64,000 bases of DNA, taken from NCBI GenBank assembly GCA_964434865.1, contig CAYSWV010000006.1, positions 91,462 through 155,461 of the forward strand. Reading direction: 5' to 3'. The translations under genes were made by a program, and so were the position numbers. Numbering within the stretch: position 1 is the stretch's first letter; each line of letters starts with the position of its first letter. The notes beneath the pieces were generated by a model. It was not told where the DNA came from. It saw nothing but the letters and a program-made list of their open reading frames with translations, and did not search any database. The DNA is from CAYSWV01 sp964434865 (GTDB lineage Bacteria; Cyanobacteriota; Cyanobacteriia; Thermostichales; Thermostichaceae). This document shows, piece by piece, positions 26,206-34,952 of the stretch.

Positions 26206-28411
26206 CTATCCTTTCCCCACTGCTTTAGCTCGAGCTCGTTGGATATCTTCAATAATCCGTTTCAGATCACGAGCAACTTCAGCAGCTGATTGGTAGCGTT
26301 CTGCAAAATTAGCCCGGATCATTTTGTTAATGACGGCTGCTAGTCTGGGATCAATTTGGATATGTTTACCTTGCCAAAGCATTTCGCCAGTTTCAACATC
26401 TTCAACCAACTGCTCAGGCAATAATCCCGTTAAGGCTTGAATAGCTACCATACCGACGGCATAGATATCGCTGTTGTACCGAGGCCGACCTGCATACTGT
26501 TCAGGTGGCGCAAATCCACGACTGCCAATACCTACGGTTTCTTTGGGGCCTTCTCCCAACTCCATCGATAATTCTTTAACAGCTCCAAAATCAATCAGAA
26601 CCAGCTTGCGATTTTCATGACGCCTAATAATATTTTGAGGTTTAATATCTCGGTGAATGACTTTGTTTTGGTGGATATAGTGCAGCACTTTCATCAGATC
26701 CCATAGCAGTCCCAAAACTTGAATATCTGTAAACCGCTTATGCTCAAATTCTTGACTCAGTTCAACCCCATCAATAAACTCCTGAACCAGATAGAACTCT
26801 TGATTTTCTTCAAAGTAAGCCAATAATCGCGGAATCTGATCGTTTTTAAGTCGTTCTAGTGTCTCGGCTTCTTTAGTAAATAAACGACGGGCTAGTTCTA
26901 ACCACTTAGGGGTTGTTTGGGTGGGTTTGAGGTGCTTTACAACAACTGTAGGATGACCTGGGCGTTGGATATCTTGAGCTAGGAAGGTACGGCCAAATCC
27001 CCCTGATCCTAATATTTCCATGAGTCTGTATCGCCCCTTCAATAGGGCAGGATCATGAGGGGGGGTCGCGGCTGCAGCTTGAGCGGCTACTTGTGACGTG
27101 TGTTCCCTAGATCCGGCTAAGATTGATAATTGGCTCCTAACCCGAGCTAACGCAATCGGAAAGTCAATAGGCTTGGTAATATAGTCATTAGCACCCATAT
27201 CCAGGGCTCCCACCACATCCTCACTCTGATCTTTGGCGGTCACCATAATGATAGGTAGCTGGGATTGGGAATAGTGTTGCCGCAGTTGAGATAAGACTTC
27301 AAGCCCACTAATACCTGGCATCATTACATCCAGTAGCACTAGATCATAGGCATTATCTTCAATTAGAGTTAGAGCTTCCTGGCCATCTGTAGCTAAGGTG
27401 ACCTCATAGCCTTCCTTGATCAGTCGCCGAGATAACATATCTCGATTCATCTCATTATCATCGACAACAAGTAAAGACGGTTGCATAGTAGTTTGGGAGC
27501 GAACCGCCATAGTGGCAGCTGGTTCTTGAGTTTCGTTGGCTACTGTCGCTCGATCAGCAACGGGTGCTTCTGATGCTTGATCAGCTATTTCAGCGTTAGC
27601 GTTGGGAGAATCTTTAGGATCAGAGGGTGCACTGGGAAGATCTGATAAGTCTATCGGGCTTGATTTAACTCGAGAGCGAGTAAATCGGGTTGAACGTCTA
27701 GTTGATGAAGCTGCAACATCAGCAGACTGAAGATTGGGGGGGAGTGGCCCCGCTTTGGCGGCGGCTCGCTTAGGTCCTGTGGTTGATCGAGACGGTGAAG
27801 CTGATGATCGATGAGGCTTGTCAGGTTCTACTTGCGGCGGCGGGCCTTTAGCAGATTCTTTAGCAGCAGATTCTTTAGCAGCAGGTTCTTTGGCAGCAGG
27901 TTCTTTGNNNNNNNNNNNNNNNNNNNNNNNNNNNNNNNNNNNNNNNNNNNNNNNNNNNNNNNNNNNNNNNNNNNNNNNNNNNNNNNNNNNNNNNNNNNNN
28001 NNNNNNNGCTGACTCTTTAGGAGCTGAAATAGGTCGAGCGGCTGAACCGGAGAGTAAAGCCTCAATTTTGGGAACCAATCGACCAATATCGACTGGTTTA
28101 GTGTCGTAGTCATCGCAGCCTGCTTCTAGCGCTTTTTCTCGATCGCCAGACATGGCATGGGCTGTTAAGGCAATTACCGGAATCTGCCGTGTTGCTGCAT
28201 TGGCTTTTAATGTGCGAGTGGCTGCCCACCCATCCATAATCGGCAAACTCAGATCCATCAAAATTAGGTCAGGAGCCTCTGACTTGGCCAGTTCTACACC
28301 TTTTGCGCCATCCTCAGCGATCACAATCTCGTAGCCCCGCTTGAGTAAGCGTCTGGACAACATATCGCGATTCATTTCATTGTCTTCAACTAACAAGAGT
28401 TTAATAGCCAT
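26206..28411 (-). CDS. REC-REC-Ser/Thr protein kinase, interrupted by an assembly gap
   Basis: One gene, read in two frames only because exactly 100 Ns (27908-28007) stand in for an unknown repeat length. It starts at ATG 28411 (MAIKLLLVEDNEMNRDML) with receiver 1 (phospho-Asp in LILMDLSLPIMDG, Lys in DTKPVD). An Ala/Lys/Glu/Pro repeat linker (KEPAA units) holds the gap, then a Pro/Ser-rich stretch. Receiver 2 follows (LLVVDDNEMNRDML, LVLLDVMMPGISG, ITKPID). Last is a eukaryotic-type kinase: G-loop ILGSGGFGRTFLAQD, Lys in VVVKHLK, catalytic HRDIKPQNII, LIDFGAVKE and GIGSRGFAPPEQYAG. Removing the Ns restores one frame (K-E-S-A-K-E-P). It should phosphorylate proteins on Ser/Thr under control of Asp phosphorylation. 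The FHA protein at 32502 is a candidate reader. Confidence 0.88.
27851..28020. repeat. 15-bp coding tandem repeat with 100-N gap
   Basis: Units GCAGCAGGTTCTTTG (27878-27892, 27893-27907) and the variant GCAGCAGATTCTTTA (27863-27877), with a decayed copy before, run into the 100-N gap. GCTGACTCTTTAG resumes the pattern at 28008. Read on the minus strand each unit encodes K-E-P/S-A-A, resembling a rigid helical linker. The copy number is unknown. Confidence 0.9.
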
Positions 28412-29149
28412 TAGTTGTGACCTCGTGGAGCTGCGCAAAGAGGAGAATCAAAATCCATCAGCTAAAATGATCCATCAGCTAAAATGAGAAAAATCACTAA
28501 TCAAAGAGCCAGGCTCTGATCATCAAAAACTGATCAATTAGCACTTATCAATCGGCTTATCTATCCATTCGAGAGCAGTTGGTGACCTAAGTTGGGTCAA
28601 TGACCGTCAGTCAACCCGATCTCACCGTTAACCAAATCTCATAAAACAATCATGAGTAGCTTGATCATGAGTCGATTAAGGGACAAAAATAGCCCAGCTT
28701 TTAGCAATTGTATCGGTAACGCTCACCTTAAGATAAGCAAGTTAAGCTCTCAATGAACTTGTCTTTACTCAATCCTCTCTTACTTAATCAGCTCTTAATA
28801 TATTTACTCTTTAGTCATAACCCAAGGCACCCACATTTCATAGGTACTCTAGCTATGATCACATCGCTTTAGTAGCCTTACAACTGTAAAAGTTGATAAA
28901 AACCTAGTAAATTTGACTAAGGCCTTGGAGTCGTTCTACATCAATATACCCAAACTTGTGATTTGAATTGAGGGTCGTGATCAGCTCAGGGTAAAACAGC
29001 AGCTTTCTTTGCTAGATCTAGAGATGGCTGTACTTATCCCAAAAGAGCCTAAATAATGGTAGAGATGGTCTATTACTTCTGAAATGGACCTACAGTCGTC
29101 ACTCACACCACCGTTCTTAAGGCCGAACGTTAAGTAGGAAGGGATCACA
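28412..29149. other. 738-bp intergenic region between divergent signalling genes
   Basis: The largest gene-free stretch of the window. It has a perfect 17-bp tandem duplication TCCATCAGCTAAAATGA (28454-28470, 28471-28487), a spaced repeat of ATCATGAGT near 28650-28672, and many TGATCA words. It must contain the divergent promoters of the REC-REC-kinase and membrane hybrid kinase genes. A 40-codon ATG frame near 28753 is not convincing. No RNA gene is recognised. Confidence 0.5.
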
Positions 29150-32100
29150 ATGAGCCAAGATACTGTGCAGCCAAACCCACCCACGGAACCTCAACATCAG
29201 TCAGCGGCTAAGTCCTTCAAGATCCCTTGGGAACTCTCCAGCCAAAACCCGTTAGTCTCTGTGGCGATTCTAGGATCAACATTATTACTCGTAGGGGGTA
29301 TGGCCATTAGTGGCTATTCTTGGGTGAGTCAGTTGATCTTATCCAAGGCTGAAGAAGAAACGCAGTTGAAGCTTCAACAAACCCATACTCTGCTTGATAA
29401 AGCACTAACCGAATATCTCACCGAAGTAGAGACGTTAGCGGCGACCCCTGACATCCGCTCCTTGGAATGGACTCGTATAACCCCTTTACTTGAGCTGAAA
29501 CAGGAGGCGGGCACTTACCAGGGTTTTATTTTAGTTGAGGCGGATGGCACCTTTCAATCAACCGGCTCAGATATTGCAGATCTAGAATCCTCGCTGCCAG
29601 AAACTGATTTTTGGGAGCAAGCCCTGGAGGGCGAAACGGTGGTGAGTGGGTTGCTTCAGGCTCAGGGATCTAGTTACATCGGGATAGCAGCTCCCATCTC
29701 AGCCACGGCCAACCCTGTAGGAACCTTAATTGGCTTCGCCTCTTTAGATTCATTGATAGCAGCAACCAATCAAACTATCGAAAGCGGAAGTTACCCCGTG
29801 GTCCTTGATGCTGAGGGTACTCCTTTAATCCCAGCTGATATCGATCAGAATTTAGCTTCATTAGTTGAGGCTATGTTGACCCAGCCTACTGGCAGTCAAT
29901 CACTGCAATTGGCAGGTAGCTCTACATTTGTGGCGTATTCGAATTTGAATATAGCAGGTTGGCCTGTGGCCTTTGTCACCCCCAAACCCGAGAGGCCGAT
30001 CTTGGCTCTTCAAGCTGGCATCATTGTGTTAATTGTCTGTGCTGCCTTGATTATTTTGGAGCAACTACGACAAGTGGATAAAACTCGGAGCCGGGCCGAG
30101 CGCGAAAAGCTAATGAATAGTTTGACCAGCCGGATTCGAGAATCACTGGATCTACAGACAATTCTGCAAACTACAGTAGAAGAGATTTTGAAATTACTAC
30201 AAGTCGAACGAGTCTCATTTGGTTGGTATGACCCAGAACAACAGATCTTAGACCGAGTCTGTCAATATCGTTTGGATCTCGATCCGCCTGAAATTGGCCC
30301 TCTCAGAATTAGTGTGTTTGGTGATTTGGTCAATCAGCTAGAGAAGCAAACTATTATTAGCTTTGAAAATATTCCTGACGATACTAGCTTAACGGCAGAG
30401 GTGGTAACTGCCTTTACCGAACGGGGTATTGTCAGTTTGTTATCGGTACCAGTGTCAGTTGAAGATACAGCTGGCTTTATTTGGTGTATTCACAATGCAC
30501 CTCGCTTGTGGAAGCCAGACGAAATGGAACTCCTAACCGCTGTTGCTGATCAGCTCGTGATCGCGATCAAACAATCCCACCTCTATGCTCAAACAGAAAA
30601 ACAAGTTGAGATTATGCGGGAGCAGGCTAACCGGTTAAGTGAAACTATGCAGGAGCTTCAAGATGCTAAAGAGATGGCTGAATCGGCTAGTCAGTCCAAG
30701 AGTACCTTTTTAGCCAATATGAGTCATGAACTGCGGACACCCATGAACGCGATTATTGGCTATAGTGAAATTTTGATGGAAGAAGCTGTTGAAGAGGAAC
30801 TGAATGGTTTCATTCCTGATTTGAAAAAGATCCATTCCGCCGGCAAACACCTCCTGGGTTTAATTAATGACATCTTAGATATTTCCAAGGTTGAAGCTGG
30901 TCGGATGGAACTCTACCTGGAAACCTTTGATATCAATGCCATTGTTCAAGAGGTGGTCGCGACCATTCAACCTCTACTGCAAAAGAATGAAAATAAGCTA
31001 GAGCTTAACTGTCGACATAGTCTAGGAACCATGCGGGCTGATGTTGTCAAAATTCGGCAGTGTTTATTTAATCTCCTGAGCAATGCCTGTAAATTTACTG
31101 AGAAAGGCACGATCACGTTAACTGTCAATCGGCGTATTTCTAAGGGGAAAGAATGGGTAGTCTTTGAAGTCAAAGATACTGGCATTGGTATGACAGCCGA
31201 ACAGTTAGACAAGCTGTTTCAAGCCTTTACGCAAGCTGACTCATCCACAACTCGCAAATATGGGGGGACTGGGCTAGGATTAGCGATCTCCCGCAAATTC
31301 TGTCAACTCATGGGCGGTGATATTACGGTTGAAAGTGAGCATGGCCAGGGCAGTAGCTTTTCCTTCTTTATTCCAGCTGAAGTCAGCGATCCTAAGCTAC
31401 AACGGGTGACTCAAGAGCCGCCCTCAGGCTTTATGTACGAAGAGGAGCATGTTACTAGCAAGAACGTCGCGAAAGACGCCGCCACGGTTTTGGTCATCGA
31501 TGATGATCCCTCTATTCGGGATTTGATCCGGCGCTCGTTGGATAAAGAAGGTTTTAGAGTCATTGTGGCCAAAGGCGGTAATGAGGGCTTGCGCCTAGCA
31601 GAAGAAGTCCAACCCGATATCATTACCCTAGATGTGATGATGCCAGATATGGATGGTTGGGCCGTACTCAAAGCCATTAGAGCCAGTATTGATCTCGTCA
31701 GGGTGCCGGTTATCATCATTTCAACGGTGGACGATAAAAACCTAGGCTACGCGCTTGGGGCCACTGAATATTTGACTAAACCCTTTAATCGGGAACAGCT
31801 CATTGAAATTGTGAAACGATACAAATCTAAGGTCACCCCTTACAACATTCTAGTGGTGGAAGATGATGAAAACAGTCGTGATGTTATGCGCCGCACTTTG
31901 GAACGTGAAGGCTGGAAAGTGATTGAAGCAGCCAATGGAGAACTAGCCCTAGATGAAGTCTCTCTACAAAAACCTGATCTGATTTTGTTAGATCTATTGA
32001 TGCCGCAGATGGATGGTTTTGAGTTTGCTACCCGGTTGCGCCAAAACCCAGAATGGCGATCGATTCCTGTGATTGTTCTGACAGCAAAAGCCGTTAATGA

Positions 32101-32293
32101 AGAGGAACGAGAACGACTGAGCGGCTGTGTTGACAAGATCCTGCGTAAAGGCACAACCAAACGGGATACACTCCTCTCAGAAATTCAACAGCTTGTGAAG
32201 TCCCGATTAGACTTGAAAGCTCCTGTAACCTATGGCCGAGAAACCCAAAGCCCCTTTAAACGAACCCCTTCTAAAACTATGGGCTTCTCTTGA
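29150..32293 (+). CDS. Membrane hybrid histidine kinase with two receivers
   Basis: 1047 residues; ATG preceded by GGAAGGGAT. Membrane span 1 at about 32-56 (VAILGSTLLLVGGMAISG), a periplasmic Cache-like sensor of about 220 residues, span 2 at about 284-300 (GIIVLIVCAALIILEQL). Then come a GAF domain (about 330-480), a coiled coil, HisKA (LANMSHELRTPMNAIIGYSE, about 525) and a HATPase (NLLSNACKFTE, DTGIGMTAEQ, TGLGLAISRKF). Receiver 1 has VLVIDDDPSIRDL, TLDVMMPDMDG and LTKPFN. Receiver 2 has ILVVEDDENSRDV and LLDLLMPQMDG, but ends KILRKG rather than KP. The stimulus is extracellular and unknown. It is divergent from the REC-REC-kinase and precedes an FHA gene. Confidence 0.93.
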   Translation: MSQDTVQPNPPTEPQHQSAAKSFKIPWELSSQNPLVSVAILGSTLLLVGGMAISGYSWVSQLILSKAEEETQLKLQQTHTLLDKALTEYLTEVETLAATPDIRSLEWTRITPLLELKQEAGTYQGFILVEADGTFQSTGSDIADLESSLPETDFWEQALEGETVVSGLLQAQGSSYIGIAAPISATANPVGTLIGFASLDSLIAATNQTIESGSYPVVLDAEGTPLIPADIDQNLASLVEAMLTQPTGSQSLQLAGSSTFVAYSNLNIAGWPVAFVTPKPERPILALQAGIIVLIVCAALIILEQLRQVDKTRSRAEREKLMNSLTSRIRESLDLQTILQTTVEEILKLLQVERVSFGWYDPEQQILDRVCQYRLDLDPPEIGPLRISVFGDLVNQLEKQTIISFENIPDDTSLTAEVVTAFTERGIVSLLSVPVSVEDTAGFIWCIHNAPRLWKPDEMELLTAVADQLVIAIKQSHLYAQTEKQVEIMREQANRLSETMQELQDAKEMAESASQSKSTFLANMSHELRTPMNAIIGYSEILMEEAVEEELNGFIPDLKKIHSAGKHLLGLINDILDISKVEAGRMELYLETFDINAIVQEVVATIQPLLQKNENKLELNCRHSLGTMRADVVKIRQCLFNLLSNACKFTEKGTITLTVNRRISKGKEWVVFEVKDTGIGMTAEQLDKLFQAFTQADSSTTRKYGGTGLGLAISRKFCQLMGGDITVESEHGQGSSFSFFIPAEVSDPKLQRVTQEPPSGFMYEEEHVTSKNVAKDAATVLVIDDDPSIRDLIRRSLDKEGFRVIVAKGGNEGLRLAEEVQPDIITLDVMMPDMDGWAVLKAIRASIDLVRVPVIIISTVDDKNLGYALGATEYLTKPFNREQLIEIVKRYKSKVTPYNILVVEDDENSRDVMRRTLEREGWKVIEAANGELALDEVSLQKPDLILLDLLMPQMDGFEFATRLRQNPEWRSIPVIVLTAKAVNEEERERLSGCVDKILRKGTTKRDTLLSEIQQLVKSRLDLKAPVTYGRETQSPFKRTPSKTMGFS

Positions 32294-32348
32294 TAGTGAT
32301 TAAGTGAACTTTTCCGATGAGAAGTGATCCTTAAGGTAGGGCAGATGG

Positions 32349-32376
32349 TAGCCTAGAACACTCTATCTCTAGGCTA
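32349..32376 (+). terminator. Hairpin after the membrane hybrid kinase gene
   Basis: A perfect nine-base inverted repeat TAGCCTAGA/TCTAGGCTA with a ten-base loop, followed by TTTGAG. Position 56 bases after the stop codon fits a terminator, though the T-run is short. Confidence 0.5.
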
Positions 32377-32501
32377 TTTGAGCGTTTGATCATCTGAGGG
32401 ATTAGCGATCTAGTCTGGATACTTGGTATCAGATTAAACATCAGGGTTTCCGTTATTGCAATGATCTGGTATTACTTTTAAGATAGTGATTCGGATACCC
32501 A

Positions 32502-33059
32502 ATGGTCATCTCCCGATTTAATCGAAATCAGGACGATAGGATACATATCTTTGTCGTCGAACATTCTCAAGACCGCCAAGCGTATGTGCTGAAGGGTGCA
32601 ACCTATTCAATGGGACGAGATCCAAACAATAGTATCGTGATTGATACAGAGTCTATTTCTCGACAACATGCCATTTTGATCCGAGTGCCTATAGGAAAAA
32701 CCTTTGGGTATCGAATTGAAGATGGCAGCTTATTGGGTAAACCTAGCACTAATGGTATCAAGGTCAATGGCGAACGCTGCTCATCACATGACTTAAAAGA
32801 TGGGGATGAAATCTTACTGGCTGACAAAGTGAAAGCGGAGTACTTTTTCCGCTCCAAAACAGATGAAAACTTGAAGCATCTGGCCTTACGCAGCATCAGG
32901 GCTGAAACCTCGAATCCTGTGTCCACCATGATGGTAGATGATGTAGATCGAACAACACCCATAAGGCCCAGCGCCAGCGATTCCAAGTCACCCTTTACCT
33001 CTCCTGCAATCCCCATCCCTAAACATTTATCTAAACCTAAGCGTGATTTTTTCAAATAA
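32502..33059 (+). CDS. FHA-domain protein
   Basis: 185 residues. The forkhead-associated domain spans about 15-110: YSMGRDPNNSIVID gives the conserved Gly-Arg, SISRQHAILIRV the Ser-Arg-x-x-His phosphothreonine contact, and STNGIKVNGERC the Asn-Gly turn. FHA domains bind phosphothreonine peptides. The remaining about 75 residues are Ser/Pro-rich and look disordered. It has no membrane span. It is transcribed after the membrane hybrid kinase and lies 4 kb from a Ser/Thr kinase gene, which makes a kinase-reader relation plausible but unproven. Confidence 0.9.
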   Translation: MVISRFNRNQDDRIHIFVVEHSQDRQAYVLKGATYSMGRDPNNSIVIDTESISRQHAILIRVPIGKTFGYRIEDGSLLGKPSTNGIKVNGERCSSHDLKDGDEILLADKVKAEYFFRSKTDENLKHLALRSIRAETSNPVSTMMVDDVDRTTPIRPSASDSKSPFTSPAIPIPKHLSKPKRDFFK

Positions 33060-33128
33060 GCCTGATTAAATTGATTAGCCTTAACCTTTAACTTCTACCC
33101 TTATTCATTTAGAGAGTTCCAGTCTGTC

Positions 33129-34454
33129 TTAAGCTTGGGGGGACTCGGGTTCAACGGATGGTGTCTGATGGTCGATCAACCCAATAAGAGCTAAACCAGG
33201 AAGAAAAGCTAAGCTCGTCAAGCCAAAAAACCAGATCCAATCTACAGATGCCGCTAAAAACCCAGAGGTTGATCCAGCAACGGTCCGTCCCACTGCAAAC
33301 AAACTCGAGAGCAAAGCATACTGAGTTGCACTATACTGCTGCTGACATAAGCTCATTAAAAACGCTAGAAATCCGGCTGTTCCCATACCGCCAGAGACAT
33401 TTTCAATGATCGTCACTAGGGTTAACCCGGTTAAATCACGGCCTTGAATGGCTAATATCATAAAGCCTAAATTGCTAATGCCTTGCAATATGCTAAAACC
33501 AATTAACGATCGGACAATCCCTAAGCGACTGATGATAGCGCCTCCAAGAATACCGCCTCCAATCGTTGCCCCTAAGCCTACACCGCTACTTAAGATCCCT
33601 AAGTCAGTTTTGGTAAAGCCTGTCTCCAATAAAAAGGGAGTGATCATAGGTGCTGACAAGCTGTCTGGTAATTGATAAACCGTGATAAACAGCAACGTGA
33701 CGATTACTAACGGTTGTTGTAAAAAGTTTTGAAAGGGGGCTACTACGGCTTCAACTAGAGAGGTTGGTGCGCTCATTTGTTCTGGTTCTGGGGCCAAAAA
33801 TGAGGTGATAGTGCCAATCAGCATCAGCGTAGCCATGAGTAGATACACTTGAGACCAGCTTACAAAATCAGCCAAAATTAGCGCTACACTACCACCCGTT
33901 AGAACTGCTACTCGATAACCGGCCACAAAAATCGCTACCCCTGATCCCATTTCTCGTTCTTCAAGTAGATCAGTCCGGTAGGCATCTGCAGCAATATCTT
34001 GAGTGGCACTTAAAAAGGCTACTAGCATCGCCACCAAGAAAGCCGGTCGGGTCCATACCTCAATCGGTGCCCAACTTAGAAGCCAATCTGGCCAATTTAA
34101 GGTTTCAATCCAAGATTGATTCGGATCTTGAAGCCCTAACCATCCTATGCCTAGGCACAATAAAATTTGAGTGAGTGCCATCCATCCCCGGCGGCGGCTA
34201 CCTTGTAATCGTCCAGGAAAACTTGGCACAAACCGATCTAGAAAAGGAGACCAAAGAAATTTGAAAGAGTAGGGCAATCCCAGGAGTGTAAACAAGCCGA
34301 TCGTTTCTTTACTTAACCCTGCTTCAGTGAGCCAGGCGGTCAGGGGGCGGATCAAGAGAATTAAGGGCAACCCAGACGAAAAGCCTAAAAGCAGCAACAC
34401 CAGCATCCGAGCATTAGCATAAACCCTGAGCAGGGCCACAACTGATTGCATCAT
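33129..34454 (-). CDS. AmpG-like MFS permease
   Basis: 441 residues, about 12 hydrophobic segments. The N-terminus has the AmpG pattern (LVLLLLGFSSGLPLILL, then RPLTAWLTEAGLSKETIGLF and PYSFKFLWSPFLDRF), and ATQDIAADAYRTD is the typical loop after the fourth span. AmpG proteins import anhydro-muropeptides for cell-wall recycling in Gram-negative bacteria; in cyanobacteria the same family is common and substrates are largely unproven. The start MMQSVVALLRV lies 97 bp downstream of a decayed reading frame on the same strand. Confidence 0.85.
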   Translation of the reverse strand: MMQSVVALLRVYANARMLVLLLLGFSSGLPLILLIRPLTAWLTEAGLSKETIGLFTLLGLPYSFKFLWSPFLDRFVPSFPGRLQGSRRRGWMALTQILLCLGIGWLGLQDPNQSWIETLNWPDWLLSWAPIEVWTRPAFLVAMLVAFLSATQDIAADAYRTDLLEEREMGSGVAIFVAGYRVAVLTGGSVALILADFVSWSQVYLLMATLMLIGTITSFLAPEPEQMSAPTSLVEAVVAPFQNFLQQPLVIVTLLFITVYQLPDSLSAPMITPFLLETGFTKTDLGILSSGVGLGATIGGGILGGAIISRLGIVRSLIGFSILQGISNLGFMILAIQGRDLTGLTLVTIIENVSGGMGTAGFLAFLMSLCQQQYSATQYALLSSLFAVGRTVAGSTSGFLAASVDWIWFFGLTSLAFLPGLALIGLIDHQTPSVEPESPQA

Positions 34455-34550
34455 TACCTAAACACTAAAATGGATTCAAATTGAACCGGAAAGTGTGAAT
34501 CATGATAGCGTGATCGACCTGCTGAGACAAGAGACTCAGGATAAGGCTAC

Positions 34551-34713
34551 TTACAGCATCCAAACACCTTGAGGCTTATCTGCACCGTTAGCCACCCCTA
34601 CAATCTTATTGGATCGAGTATCTAAATAAACGCTAGCAACACTAAAGCCGATCTAGGCAACTGTCTCGTTGAATATTCAGAATATGTTCATCTGGTTCAG
34701 AGTAGATCCTGAT
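34551..34713 (-). pseudogene. Decayed gene fragment of unknown family
   Basis: Two short protein-like frames on the minus strand join across an apparent frameshift near 34645-34652. The upstream one (34713 to 34642) reads EPDEHILNIQRDSCLD before a stop. The downstream one (34652 to 34551) reads SVYLDTRSNKIVGVANGAD, then KPQGVWML and a TAA. Neither has a good start codon, and a TAG bounds the upstream piece. The residue pattern looks like real protein rather than noise, so this may be the C-terminus of a dead gene whose front is lost in or beyond the gap at 34801. I do not recognise the family. It could also be chance. Confidence 0.35.
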
Positions 34714-34777
34714 CTAGGGGTTATTCAATAGTCTCCTACTTGGGTTGCCTATTACTCGGAAACAGTAGCCCATAGAT

Positions 34778-34906
34778 CGGAATCACGAATGGGCGGAATC
34801 NNNNNNNNNNNNNNNNNNNNNNNNNNNNNNNNNNNNNNNNNNNNNNNNNNNNNNNNNNNNNNNNNNNNNNNNNNNNNNNNNNNNNNNNNNNNNNNNNNNN
34901 GGAATC
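34778..34906. repeat. Repeat-bounded 100-N assembly gap
   Basis: CGGAATC occurs at 34778 and again 16 bp on at 34794-34800. Then 100 Ns (34801-34900) follow, and GGAATC resumes at 34901. This fits a collapsed tandem array with a unit of about 16 bp (GGAATCACGAATGGGC), of unknown length. Confidence 0.6.
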
Positions 34907-34952
34907 GTCACCAAAGCGATACTCTTAAGATGTTGTGCTGGAGGGATCAACC

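Noticed and set aside
28753..28875. 40-codon frame MNLSLLNPLLL in the 738-bp intergenic region, considered as a small membrane protein
   Set aside because: No ribosome-binding site, and it does not match known small photosynthetic subunits.
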